Source: Veillonella absiana
GTDB lineage: Bacteria; Bacillota; Negativicutes; Veillonellales; Veillonellaceae
Length of the DNA: 64,000 nt
Reading direction: 5' to 3' (one strand)
Assembly (NCBI RefSeq): GCF_032970905.1
Contig: NZ_JAWJZA010000001.1
In this document: positions 17,686 through 26,168 of the stretch, piece by piece
How positions within the stretch are numbered: position 1 is the stretch's first letter
How the letters are laid out: each line of letters begins with the position of its first letter
Program-made: the position numbers and the translations under genes
The notes under the pieces: generated by a model
What the model was told of the DNA's origin: nothing
The model's database searches: none
The model's input: only the letters and a program-made list of their open reading frames with translations

Positions 17686-18027
17686 TTAGCGTTTTTCGCG
17701 AATACGCGCAGCTTTACCAGTAAGGTTACGTAAGTAGTACAATTTAGCACGACGAACGATACCACGACGCATCAACTCGATTTTTGCAAGACGTGGGCTG
17801 TGAAGTGGGAATGTACGTTCTACACCTACACCAGATGCAATACGACGAACTGTGAAAGTTTCACGTACGCCACCGTTTTTACGGTTAATTACCAAACCTT
17901 CGAAGATTTGGATACGTTCGCGAGTACCTTCGACAACTTTTACGTGAACGCGTACTGTATCACCAGCACGGAATTCAGGAATGTCTGTACGAAGTTGTTC
18001 TTGTTCGAGCACGTTAATAATGTTCAT
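17686..18027 (-). CDS. rplS: 50S ribosomal protein L19
   Basis: A large-subunit protein at the 30S-50S interface. The 113-residue sequence shows the family core: the FRAGDTVRVHVKVVEGTRERIQ strand region, the conserved GGVRETFTVRRI and ERTFPLHSP segments, and RRAKLYYLR near the end. TAGGAGGA precedes the ATG. In many bacteria rplS follows rpsP-rimM-trmD, but here it has a separate promoter (18100-18129), and a MarR-type gene lies upstream. The roughly 70-nt leader could hold an L19-type autoregulatory hairpin, but I cannot confirm one. Confidence 0.97.
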   Translation of the reverse strand: MNIINVLEQEQLRTDIPEFRAGDTVRVHVKVVEGTRERIQIFEGLVINRKNGGVRETFTVRRIASGVGVERTFPLHSPRLAKIELMRRGIVRRAKLYYLRNLTGKAARIREKR

Positions 18028-18099
18028 GTTTCCTCCTATATTGCAGACATTCTTTAACTACACCTTATAGCCAGCGGACTGTCTCAAATTAACAGAAAT

Positions 18100-18129
18100 A
18101 ATATACCACATTTAACGCATCAAATGCAA
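18100..18129 (-). promoter_or_regulatory. Promoter of rplS
   Basis: Minus-strand TTGCAT (18124-18129) and TATATT (18100-18105) are 18 bp apart. A TGG before the -10 resembles an extended -10. It overlaps the spacer right after the MarR-type gene, which shows no terminator of its own. Confidence 0.5.
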
Positions 18130-18136
18130 GGTCTTT

Positions 18137-18724
18137 TTATTTCTTGATTTTATTAAGTAATTCAAATAATTGGTCTTTTTCCTCAACGCTTAAGTCTTGG
18201 AATAGCTCTTCTAATTTGGAGTCTTGTTCTTGTTTAGCTTCTTCAGCTTTCACTTGTCCTTTTTCAGTTAATGAAATAATAGTAACACGTTTATCTGCAT
18301 CATCCGCAGTTTTTGTTACATACCCATGAGCTGCTAAAATATCTACTTGTTCAGATACAGAAGCTGGTTGAATCCCTACCACTTCTACTAAATCCTTTTG
18401 TTTTGCCCCTTCTGGTTGATTCAACAAAGCAACTAGAATACGGTTACGAGAGCTTTCGCGGCCTTTTCTACATTTTCCGCCTTTTCCCTCTGTACCTTGG
18501 GCTACTACAGTTTCACCTGCAGCCGCTGCTGCAGCTGCACGTCTTGCCTTACAACCACAACCAGGACCACCATGGACATGTCCTTCACCATGATGATGTG
18601 CACCGTGCCCATGTTCGCCATGCTCACCATGATGATGTTTACCATGACCGCCTTTACCGTGCCCTTTGCCACCCACTAAAGAACGTAATGCTTCGAATAA
18701 TTCTAAATTTGTTACATTTGCCAT
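18137..18724 (-). CDS. MarR-family transcriptional regulator with a histidine-rich N-terminal domain
   Basis: A 195-residue protein in two parts. Residues 18-55 are Gly/His-rich, with 13 histidines between H22 and H51, followed by CGC (56-58), an alanine run (63-69) and a further cysteine at C84. Residues about 90-165 form a MarR-type winged helix (NRILVALLNQPEGAKQKDLV, ASVSEQVDILAAHGYV, DKRVTIISLTEKG), ending in a charged dimerisation helix. The DNA-binding part is clear. The His/Cys part suggests nickel, zinc or copper binding, so the protein could sense or store metal, which is inference. AGGAGAT precedes the start. A near-consensus promoter with a palindrome next to it lies about 190 bp upstream and suggests autoregulation. 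Confidence 0.85.
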   Translation of the reverse strand: MANVTNLELFEALRSLVGGKGHGKGGHGKHHHGEHGEHGHGAHHHGEGHVHGGPGCGCKARRAAAAAAAGETVVAQGTEGKGGKCRKGRESSRNRILVALLNQPEGAKQKDLVEVVGIQPASVSEQVDILAAHGYVTKTADDADKRVTIISLTEKGQVKAEEAKQEQDSKLEELFQDLSVEEKDQLFELLNKIKK

Positions 18725-18775
18725 CGGTATATCTCCTTGAATGTTTAATCCTAATAGATCTAATTTAATATATTT

Positions 18776-18840
18776 TCACACTACTGTGTGAGTTTAATAA
18801 TTTTCACGCTTCTACATGAGATGATTCTAATATAATCATC
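18776..18840 (-). other. Inverted repeats in the long leader of the MarR-type gene
   Basis: Two hairpins lie in the roughly 190-nt untranslated leader. One is TCACAC-TACT-GTGTGA (18776-18791). The other is GATGATT (18820-18826) paired with AATCATC (18834-18840). Neither ends in a U-run, so they are not terminators. Their function is unknown. Confidence 0.4.
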
Positions 18841-18907
18841 AATAGGCTTAAATCGCACATCTTCTTATCATGTACTGGTATTAATAAAAATTAACTTCTT
18901 ATAATAG

Positions 18908-18951
18908 TTAGGTACCTAATTAAATTATACCAAATAATATAGAATAGTCAA
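18908..18951 (-). promoter_or_regulatory. Promoter of the MarR-type gene with a palindromic operator at the start site
   Basis: Minus-strand TTGACT (18946-18951) and TATAAT (18924-18929) are 16 bp apart. The perfect palindrome TTAGGTACCTAA (18908-18919) begins 4 bp downstream of the -10, where transcription would start. It resembles the TTAG...CTAA half-sites of SlyA/MarR-type operators, so autorepression is likely. Confidence 0.7.
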
Positions 18952-19227
18952 TTAGTTAGATTCCGAATTAATCTTTTATTTTTTACTATATATCTTTTTT
19001 ACTTTCACAGAATAAAACGTATATTAAGCGGCTCATTCAATGGAAAATGAAAAAGACCCTACACCAATACAATGTATTAATGTAGAGAATAATTAATCAA
19101 CTATGTAATTCTATCAATTGTTAGTCTTTCTTAAACTAGACAGATAAATTACTCTCATGGCACAATGGAAAATAAAGATACCTTACATTACTGAATTAAT
19201 CACATTAGCATAATTTAGACAAACGTA
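18952..19227. other. Gene-free stretch between the MarR promoter and the glyS 3' element
   Basis: This AT-rich DNA has no supported gene. An 11-mer, CAATGGAAAAT, occurs at 19038-19048 and 19163-19173 with partly similar flanks, which may mark a decayed repeat. A 17-codon reading frame from 19039 has no ribosome site and is not called. Confidence 0.4.
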
Positions 19228-19304
19228 AAAACCCCTGGTAACTAGTTTCTACAGCGACATTCGGCTTTGCCGTCAGGATCGAGGGAACTAGTTACCAGGG
19301 GTTT
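19228..19304 (-). ncRNA. Structured 3'-UTR element, copy A, likely also the glyQS terminator
   Basis: A 19-bp perfect outer stem pairs 19228-19246 with 19286-19304. It encloses, read on the minus strand, UCCUGA, a CGGC-AAA-GCCG hairpin and AAUGUCG. The 3' side continues into UUUUU, so it can terminate glyS transcription, 24 nt after the glyS stop. The same internal pattern recurs at 51736-51802. Ordinary terminators in this window have short simple loops, so the conserved 38-nt interior is unusual. Confidence 0.6.
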
Positions 19305-19328
19305 ACCATATCCAATTAGAACTAGGGA

Positions 19329-21380
19329 TTATTTTAGTTTAGACACATCACCTATCACAGCGATAACGCTATAAGCTAAGCGCACCAACTGTAAACGATT
19401 AGCTTTAATTACTTCATCTTTGTCCATAACCATTACATCTTCAAAGAACTTATTAATGCTATCTACCAATGTAGCAGGCACAGCTACTACGCCAGCATAA
19501 TCCATGTTGTCCCATGCTTCTTGGCTCACTGCAGCAGCTTTTGTAGCATCAGCGAACAATGCTTTTTCAGCATCTTCTACTAATTTGCTTTCATCAACGC
19601 CTGTGTAAGTTACATCTTTCACCAAGTTGTACATACGAGTGTAAGCTTGAACAAGTTCAACGTTTTCATCAATGCGGTTATTCATTACTGCGTTTGCCAA
19701 ACCTTCAGCATCAGCAACGGACAATGCAGTGTTGGACAACAACAAGTCGATTACATGATGAGGAATTTGACGATCAAGGTAGATATTTTTCAAACGCAAT
19801 GTGAAGAATTCTTCCAATTGACCTTGTAATTCAGCTTGTTTATCCGCTGGAACATTAAGTAAATTCATAGCAGCCACGAAGATTGGTCCAAGATTTACAT
19901 TCCATTTGGATTCAAGCAAGATGTTCAAGATACCGATAGTTTGACGACGTAAAGCATATGGATCTTGAGAACCTGTAGGAATTAAACCACGGCTAAATGT
20001 AGCCACGATGTTGTCTACTTTATCAATGATGGACAATACTTTACCAGTATCAGTTTTTGGCAATACATCGCCAGCAAAACGTGGTAAGTATTGTTCGAAA
20101 ATAGCTTCTGCTACTTCTGGGGATTCACCGTCAAGCAAGGCATATTCTTTACCCATTACACCTTGTAATTCAGTGAATTCTGTAACCATACCAGTTGTTA
20201 AATCTGTTTTCGCCAACAATGTAGCGCGTTCTAATTCAACTGCTGCATCTTCATCAAGTTCACAGGCTTCGCCAAATACACGGCCTAATTCAAGTAAACG
20301 TTTTGTTTTATCAGCTAAGTTGCCAAGACCTTCTTGGAATACGATTTTAGTAAGGCCTTCTTCACGGTCGATTAATGCTTTTTTACGGTCTTCATTAAAG
20401 AAGAATTTCGCATCATCAAGACGAGCACGTAATACACGTTCGTTACCAACTTGAACAACTTCGATGGATTTATCGTTACCATTACGAACTGTAAGGAACA
20501 TTGGTAATAATTTACCATCTTTGCTCATCAATGGGAAGTAACGTTGATGGTCTTTCATTGGTGTAATGATAGCTGCATCAGGCAATGCCAAGTAGGAATC
20601 TTCGAAACCACCGCAAAGTGCTGTTGGCCATTCTACGAGGTACAAGATTTCTTCTAATAAATCATCATCCCATACGATATCTGCATTTTTTTCTGCAGCG
20701 ATGGCGAATAATTGTTCTTTAATCACTTCGCGACGTTTGTTTTGGTCAACCATAACGAAGTTCTTTTCTAATGTAGCAACATAGTCTGCAGGGTTAGCAA
20801 TAACGAATTCACTTTCACCAAGGAAACGATGACCACGAGATACATTACCAGATTGAACGGTTGCGAATTCCACTGGAATTACTTGATCATCCAACAATGC
20901 TACTAACCAACGTACTGGGCGTACGAATTTATCATCTAAATTACCCCAATGCATGGATTTAGGGAAATTCAAACCACTGATTAATTGTGGCAAGATTTCT
21001 TTTACGATATCCTCTGCAGATACGCCTTTGGAAGTAGTTTCTGCGAAGATGTAACCATCCTCTACTACGAGATCAGCTACGTCTAAACCTTTACCACGAG
21101 CAAAACCGATAGCTGCTTTTGTAGCATTACCGTCAGCATCATAGGCGATAGATACGGATGGACCTTTATGGCGTTCGCTGATGTCAGCAGATTGGTCTGC
21201 TAAGTCTTTCACCAATACAGCAACACGACGAGGTGTTCCATATGTTGTGACAGTGCCGAAAGGAAGATGTGCATCTTGTAATTTTTGAGCTGTCAAATCT
21301 TGTAATTGTTGCAAGATACTAGGCATAAATCCTGCAGGAATTTCCTCAGCCCCGATTTCAAATAATAAATCTTTAGCCAT
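19329..21380 (-). CDS. glyS: Glycyl-tRNA synthetase beta subunit
   Basis: The beta subunit of the tetrameric bacterial GlyRS. It binds tRNA-Gly and supports the catalytic alpha subunit. The 683-residue length is typical. It begins with AKDLLFEIGAEEIPAGFM, the conserved N-terminus, followed by the TYGTPRRVAVLV segment. The HD-like middle and the C-terminal anticodon-binding region fill the rest. It starts one base after the glyQ stop, with AGGAGAT reading through the junction, so the two subunits are made together under the T-box. Structured element A follows. Confidence 0.97.
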   Translation of the reverse strand: MAKDLLFEIGAEEIPAGFMPSILQQLQDLTAQKLQDAHLPFGTVTTYGTPRRVAVLVKDLADQSADISERHKGPSVSIAYDADGNATKAAIGFARGKGLDVADLVVEDGYIFAETTSKGVSAEDIVKEILPQLISGLNFPKSMHWGNLDDKFVRPVRWLVALLDDQVIPVEFATVQSGNVSRGHRFLGESEFVIANPADYVATLEKNFVMVDQNKRREVIKEQLFAIAAEKNADIVWDDDLLEEILYLVEWPTALCGGFEDSYLALPDAAIITPMKDHQRYFPLMSKDGKLLPMFLTVRNGNDKSIEVVQVGNERVLRARLDDAKFFFNEDRKKALIDREEGLTKIVFQEGLGNLADKTKRLLELGRVFGEACELDEDAAVELERATLLAKTDLTTGMVTEFTELQGVMGKEYALLDGESPEVAEAIFEQYLPRFAGDVLPKTDTGKVLSIIDKVDNIVATFSRGLIPTGSQDPYALRRQTIGILNILLESKWNVNLGPIFVAAMNLLNVPADKQAELQGQLEEFFTLRLKNIYLDRQIPHHVIDLLLSNTALSVADAEGLANAVMNNRIDENVELVQAYTRMYNLVKDVTYTGVDESKLVEDAEKALFADATKAAAVSQEAWDNMDYAGVVAVPATLVDSINKFFEDVMVMDKDEVIKANRLQLVRLAYSVIAVIGDVSKLK

Positions 21381-21381
21381 C

Positions 21382-22257
21382 TTATTTATCTCCTTTCAAC
21401 AATGGAAATCCTAATTCTTCGCGTTTCGCAAGGTATGCTTGTGCACAGATACGCGCTAAACTACGTACACGTCCGATGAAAGCAGTACGTTCACTGATAC
21501 TGATAGCACCACGAGAATCCAATAGGTTAAATGTATGGGAACATTTTAATACATAATCATAAGCTGGCAATACATAGCCTGCCTCACAGATGCGTTTTGC
21601 TTCTTTTTCATACATATCAAACAATGTGAATAACATATTTGTATCTGCTAATTCAAAGTTGTATACGGATTGTTCTACTTCGTTAGCATGCCATACGTCA
21701 CCGTATGTTACTTGGTCATTCCATTTCAAATCGTATACGTTTTCAACGCCTTGAATGTACATAGCCAAACGTTCTAAACCGTATGTGATTTCAACGGAAA
21801 CTGGTTTTACATCAATGGAACCAACTTGTTGGAAATAGGTAAATTGTGTTACCTCCATGCCGTCAAGCCATACTTCCCAACCAAGGCCCCATGCACCCAA
21901 TGTTGGGGATTCCCAGTTATCCTCTACAAAACGGATATCATGGTCTTCTGCATGAATGCCCAATGTTGCCAAGGATTGTAAATATAATTCTTGGATATTA
22001 TCAGGGGATGGTTTCACGATAACTTGGAATTGATGATGTTGGAATAAACGGTTTGGATTATCACCATAACGACCATCTGCAGGACGACGAGATGGTTCTA
22101 CATAACATACAGACCAAGGTTCAGGTCCAATAGCATGCAAAAATGTAGCAGGGTTCATAGTACCTGCGCCTTTTTCCATGTCGTATGGATTTTGTACGAT
22201 ACAGCCCTGATCACTCCAGAACTTTTGCAAATTCAAAATAATCTCTTGAAATGTCAT
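21382..22257 (-). CDS. glyQ: Glycyl-tRNA synthetase alpha subunit
   Basis: The class II catalytic subunit of the alpha2-beta2 GlyRS. The 291-residue protein shows the conserved TFQEIILNLQKFWSDQGC start, EPSRRPADGRYGDNPNRL (motif 2 region, ATP and glycine binding) and GLERLAMYIQGV (motif 3). The start is the ATG at 22257, with GGAGG 7 nt upstream; an in-frame upstream start at 22284 would add nine non-conserved residues and lacks a site. It is expressed from the glycine T-box leader and is followed directly by glyS. Confidence 0.97.
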   Translation of the reverse strand: MTFQEIILNLQKFWSDQGCIVQNPYDMEKGAGTMNPATFLHAIGPEPWSVCYVEPSRRPADGRYGDNPNRLFQHHQFQVIVKPSPDNIQELYLQSLATLGIHAEDHDIRFVEDNWESPTLGAWGLGWEVWLDGMEVTQFTYFQQVGSIDVKPVSVEITYGLERLAMYIQGVENVYDLKWNDQVTYGDVWHANEVEQSVYNFELADTNMLFTLFDMYEKEAKRICEAGYVLPAYDYVLKCSHTFNLLDSRGAISISERTAFIGRVRSLARICAQAYLAKREELGFPLLKGDK

Positions 22258-22359
22258 TGTTTTGCCTCCACTAACAATACGCACTGACTCTATTGAGTCT
22301 ATTAACCTCTATATTCACGGGCTACGCCGATGAAAGTGAGCCGTCACAGCAATAAAAAA

Positions 22360-22545
22360 ATCCCTGCAACGAAAAGAATCGTTACAGGGACGAGAATTAC
22401 CCGCGGTTCCACCCTATTTGGCTGATGCCCTCTTTTTTATACATTTGTGTTGCTCCACAGTGCCTTCAACCCTTGCGTGAGCTTTCACCGTCCTCACTCG
22501 CTAATGATAGAGTTTACTCCTCTGTTTCATCACAATCTACATATT
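22360..22545 (-). ncRNA. Glycine T-box leader of glyQS
   Basis: The minus-strand leader carries the T-box core AGGGTGGAACCGCGG near 22401-22415. A terminator stem (CCCTGCAACG pairing with CGTTACAGGG, about 22373-22400) ends in seven U. In stem I the specifier reads GGC within GAAGGCAC, which fits tRNA-Gly. Uncharged tRNA-Gly would pair with the UGGN bulge, stabilise the antiterminator and let transcription continue into glyQS. Confidence 0.93.
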
Positions 22546-22575
22546 ATTGTAGCAATTGCCCCTATACTGTGTCAA
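22546..22575 (-). promoter_or_regulatory. Promoter of the glyQS T-box transcript
   Basis: Minus-strand TTGACA (22570-22575) and TACAAT (22546-22551) are 18 bp apart. The -35 overlaps the last codons of recO. Confidence 0.75.
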
Positions 22576-23279
22576 TTCTTAAAATTAATTAGGAATTGTA
22601 CACTCTGCATAGGCTCACCAAATTGGTGCGTGGCATATTGATATAATAATTGTTCTAGTTCTTGCCACGCATATTTTCCTAGTTCTAATGCGGTAGTTTC
22701 CCCCCAATCATAACTCAATACCTGAGGCAATGAATTACGCAATTGAGGTCCCACGGATTTTCCCGTTACCTCATAGATTTCCTCAAAAAATACATCCACC
22801 CCATTATTGCTCTCGAAATCCTTGATACTCGGTGTTAATCCGGCCAATGACAATAATTGCCAGCCTAGAATTATGGTGCCCAATCGCACGGATTTTGTAC
22901 GGATGGATTTTGAATATTGCACCACCCGATTAAATACATTACGATCCACATCGTACATAGCGAATAATTTTAAAATCAGCTCTCCTGCAATAGATGCGTA
23001 GCTAATATTCGTTAAATCCGTATCAAGAGATTCTACAATATAACTGCCATCCACTTGGGTGAGATTCATATATTCCCCATCTGGTACGACAGTGATATAT
23101 ACGCCACTGAAAGGTCTCAAATAGGATCCACTACGAAAGGATTGTAATCGTTTATGTGGCATAGAGCATTGGATTATCCCAAGGCCGGGCGTAATAAAGG
23201 TAAACACAGAATATAGTTTGTGTTTTTTCCGCCACACCACAATAGCCGGTGTATTCGTACCATCTCTTGTGAAAGCCAT
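22572..23279 (-). CDS. recO: DNA repair protein RecO
   Basis: A recombination mediator that helps load RecA onto SSB-coated DNA and anneals single strands. The 235-residue protein has an N-terminal OB-fold-like part (about 1-80; TPGLGIIQCSMPHKRLQSFR replaces the usual GKLxxxAKGARR stretch). A helical domain (about 85-230) follows, with the LLSLAGLTP signature. The family often has a zinc-binding cysteine cluster, which is missing here. It lies downstream of era and the CNNM protein, as era-recO neighbours often do. AGGAGG precedes the ATG. Confidence 0.85.
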   Translation of the reverse strand: MAFTRDGTNTPAIVVWRKKHKLYSVFTFITPGLGIIQCSMPHKRLQSFRSGSYLRPFSGVYITVVPDGEYMNLTQVDGSYIVESLDTDLTNISYASIAGELILKLFAMYDVDRNVFNRVVQYSKSIRTKSVRLGTIILGWQLLSLAGLTPSIKDFESNNGVDVFFEEIYEVTGKSVGPQLRNSLPQVLSYDWGETTALELGKYAWQELEQLLYQYATHQFGEPMQSVQFLINFKN

Positions 23280-23357
23280 GTGACCGCCTCCTTTATTACA
23301 ATTCCTTTTTCATGAATATTAACCAGTCTATCTTCACCTGATCTAAATAACAATGGC

Positions 23358-24698
23358 CTATTTATCGTCCTCACTAGACTCAGTATCCTCCGTTAGTTCC
23401 GGTTCTGGTACAGGCGTAACTTTCAAACGAGAAATACGATAGCCTTGCATATCAATAACCTTGAATTCATAGCCATGGTCGATAACCGTATCTCCAATGA
23501 TTGGCGTACGTTCTAGTAAACCAAAGATATAACCGCCAATTGTATCAGAATCTGCATCGGTTAATTCCGTATCCATTACGTCTTCTACTTCATCTACGAG
23601 AACCTTGCCATCAAATTCAAAGGAACCATCGGCATAGGCCATTGTGGCTGCCAAATGTGGTTCGTGCTCATCTTGAATGTCACCAACCAATTCCTCGATA
23701 ATATCCTCCAGTCCTACAAGTCCTACCATGCCACCATATTCGTCTACAACTACAGCTTGGTAAATACGACGAGTACGCATGTATTGAAGCAATGTAGATA
23801 ATTTCATCACTTCTGGTACCGTTAAAATATCACGGCGTACATTGCGTAAATCTTGACGAGCTTGGGACGGACGTTCCATCAAATCCTTGATGTGAACGAG
23901 ACCGATAATATGATCCTTGTCCTCTACGCAAAGTGGATATCTCGTATGAGATGTGGCACGAATCATTTTCATGGATTCATCGTAACCATCCTCTACATAC
24001 ACAACATTTACATCTTGACGTGGTATCATAACTTCTTTAGCCATACGATCCACAAAATCAAATACATTGTCGATAAGTTCGCTCTCTACTTGGTCTAGCT
24101 CGCCTTCTTGATGACTACGGCTTACGAGCATACGAATTTCCTCTTCCGTATGAACCAAGTCAAGTTCCGTACGATATTTCGTTTGATTGGAATCCAATAT
24201 AGTATTCCCAATCTTATTGGCAATCCATACAAATGGAGCAATAATACGACCTACAAAGACAACGATTTTACTGTAACTGTAAATATATTGTTCCGCATGA
24301 GATAACCCTAATGCCTTTGGAATAATCTCACCAAAAATCAATACAATAGTACTAATTAATAGTAGCAAGATGACATCAAGAACACGTTCCATCCAGGGCT
24401 CATAATAGCCCATGGCAATCATCAATTCATGAATTGTCGTATCAAATAGATAAGAACCTGTACCGGCCAACAATAGGATAAAGAATATAATAAGAAATTG
24501 TGTAGTATTCAAAAAGCGTTCGGGGCTTTTATACAAATTGAGGAGAAATTCACGATCTTTGTCCTCTAATTGCTCCATATCCTCCACATGCTCTTCACGT
24601 AAACGCGCATAGGAGAATTTGGATACTACTAAAAAGAAAATACAAATGATGCAAACTAATGCAATACCTAATGGAAACAGACTATCTGTTATGTCCAT
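23358..24698 (-). CDS. CNNM/CorC-family (HlyC/CorC) membrane protein
   Basis: A 446-residue inner-membrane protein. A CNNM/DUF21 domain (about 1-190) has four hydrophobic segments. A CBS-domain pair (about 205-330, with VPEVMKLSTLLQYMRTRRIYQAVVV) follows, then a CorC_HlyC domain (about 345-430) and an acidic tail. Relatives such as CorC and MpfA export or regulate magnesium or cobalt. Annotation as haemolysin is historical and not supported here. It lies between era and recO. Confidence 0.9.
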   Translation of the reverse strand: MDITDSLFPLGIALVCIICIFFLVVSKFSYARLREEHVEDMEQLEDKDREFLLNLYKSPERFLNTTQFLIIFFILLLAGTGSYLFDTTIHELMIAMGYYEPWMERVLDVILLLLISTIVLIFGEIIPKALGLSHAEQYIYSYSKIVVFVGRIIAPFVWIANKIGNTILDSNQTKYRTELDLVHTEEEIRMLVSRSHQEGELDQVESELIDNVFDFVDRMAKEVMIPRQDVNVVYVEDGYDESMKMIRATSHTRYPLCVEDKDHIIGLVHIKDLMERPSQARQDLRNVRRDILTVPEVMKLSTLLQYMRTRRIYQAVVVDEYGGMVGLVGLEDIIEELVGDIQDEHEPHLAATMAYADGSFEFDGKVLVDEVEDVMDTELTDADSDTIGGYIFGLLERTPIIGDTVIDHGYEFKVIDMQGYRISRLKVTPVPEPELTEDTESSEDDK

Positions 24699-24721
24699 GT
24701 CTCTTTCTCTCTTCCCTTCTG

Positions 24722-25615
24722 TTATTTATAACCTAATTCAGATAACATACCTGATTTATTGCGCCAGTCTTTCTTAACCTTAACCCATAAATCGAGATAT
24801 ACCTTTGTAGCTAATAATCGTTGAATATCCGCACGTGCTGCAGCGCCTAATTCTTTTAATAGTGCACCGCGTCTACCGATGATTATGCCCTTTTGGGAAT
24901 CCCGCTCACAATAAATAGTGGCACGTACATAGGTAGTACCGTCTTCACGAGTTTTCATTTCATCTACGTCGACAGCGATGGCATGAGGAATTTCATCACG
25001 GGTAGCTAATAAGATTTTTTCCCGTACAATATCAGAGATAATCAAACGTTCTGGTTGATCTGTAATCATATCATCAGGGAAGTATTGTGGGCCTTCTGGT
25101 AGATTTTCATCTAGTACAGTAAGGACTTCATCAAGATTATCCTTTTCCTTTGCGGAAATTGGAATAATACCAGCAAAATCATACGCGTCTTGATAGGACA
25201 CAATAACCTTCATCAAGTCTTCCTTGGATAATGTATCGATTTTGTTAATAAGTAAGAACACTGGAACTTTCACGCGGACTAACTGTTCAATAATAAAATT
25301 ATCCCCAGGACCACGTTTTTCATTGCCTGCTACCACAAACAAAACGGCTTCTACTTCTTTAAGTGATTCGATAGCAGCATCCACCATATATTCCCCCAAT
25401 TTATGTTTAGGTTTATGAATACCTGGTGTATCCATGAATACCACTTGTTTGGTTTCATCAGTATATACACAAATAATACGGTTTCTTGTTGTTTGTGCTT
25501 TATCAGAAACTATTACAATTTTATCGTCAATGAGGGCATTAATCAAAGTTGATTTCCCTACATTAGGTCTTCCTACAACTGCTACAAATCCAGATTTAAA
25601 ATGCTCATTATTCAT
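24722..25615 (-). CDS. era: Era, ribosome-assembly GTPase
   Basis: Binds the 3' end of 16S rRNA and promotes 30S maturation. The 297-residue protein has a GTPase domain with G1 GRPNVGKS (15-22), G3 DTPGIHKP and G4 INKID. A C-terminal KH domain (about 205-290) includes IGRRGALLKELG. I chose the ATG at 25615. An in-frame ATG at 25627 sits immediately after the GAGAGG ribosome site, too close to be used. The start overlaps the end of ybeY by 8 bp, so these two rRNA-maturation factors are coupled. Confidence 0.95.
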   Translation of the reverse strand: MNNEHFKSGFVAVVGRPNVGKSTLINALIDDKIVIVSDKAQTTRNRIICVYTDETKQVVFMDTPGIHKPKHKLGEYMVDAAIESLKEVEAVLFVVAGNEKRGPGDNFIIEQLVRVKVPVFLLINKIDTLSKEDLMKVIVSYQDAYDFAGIIPISAKEKDNLDEVLTVLDENLPEGPQYFPDDMITDQPERLIISDIVREKILLATRDEIPHAIAVDVDEMKTREDGTTYVRATIYCERDSQKGIIIGRRGALLKELGAAARADIQRLLATKVYLDLWVKVKKDWRNKSGMLSELGYK

Positions 25616-26087
25616 TATATGGTGCATCCTCTCGTACGTAACCCAAGTTACCTAATACAAATTCTTCTTCCTTGCGCATTTCTGCCTTGTCCTCGTCAGT
25701 CATATGATCGTATCCGAGGATATGTAAACAACCATGTGTTGTTAAATACGCCAATTCCCGTTCAAAACTATGTCCGTATTCCTCAGCCTGTTCAGCTGTG
25801 CGTTCCAAAGAAATAATCAAATCGCCCAACAATTGGGATTCCTCCTCGCTATCCTCGTAATCTTCACCTTCATTTAATGCAAATGAAAGCACATCTGTAG
25901 GACGGTCAATTTGACGATATTCACGATTCAACTCGTGAATTTTTTCATTACTACACAGTAAAATACTGAGTTCCTCTCCACTTGTTAGGCCGTACACACG
26001 ACCTACCTCGGCACAGACCTTTTCAATAATGTTCTCTACCGCTTTATTTTCAGTCATATTGTCATCATAACTGATTGTGATGTCCAC
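25608..26087 (-). CDS. ybeY: YbeY, endoribonuclease for rRNA maturation
   Basis: A metal-dependent RNase involved in 16S 3'-end processing and ribosome quality control. The zinc motif appears as HGCLHILGYDH near the C-terminus. The LNREYRQIDRPTDVLSF segment is the other family signature. I chose the GTG at 26087 (159 residues), preceded by GGAAGGA at suitable spacing. A longer reading to a TTG at 26126 would bury that ribosome site in the coding sequence. It follows phoH and overlaps era. Confidence 0.93.
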   Translation of the reverse strand: MDITISYDDNMTENKAVENIIEKVCAEVGRVYGLTSGEELSILLCSNEKIHELNREYRQIDRPTDVLSFALNEGEDYEDSEEESQLLGDLIISLERTAEQAEEYGHSFERELAYLTTHGCLHILGYDHMTDEDKAEMRKEEEFVLGNLGYVREDAPYNE

Positions 26088-26168
26088 TATATATCCTTCC
26101 TTTTCTATCTGCTTATGAAAGTCCAAACATACGATTCTGATTTACTACCTAGATGAGCTAGCAAATCA

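Noticed and set aside
19039..19095. 17-codon open frame in the spacer before the MarR promoter
   Set aside because: No ribosome site, no promoter in that direction and no similarity to a known peptide.
19228..19304. Hammerhead ribozyme or integron attC site for the structured element
   Set aside because: The element has CUGA followed by a hairpin, but lacks the CUGANGA and GAAA core of a hammerhead. It also lacks the GTTRRRY/RYYYAAC core sites of attC.
23174..23374. Minus-strand open frame overlapping the start of recO
   Set aside because: It overlaps recO and the end of the CNNM gene in another frame and shows no conserved sequence.
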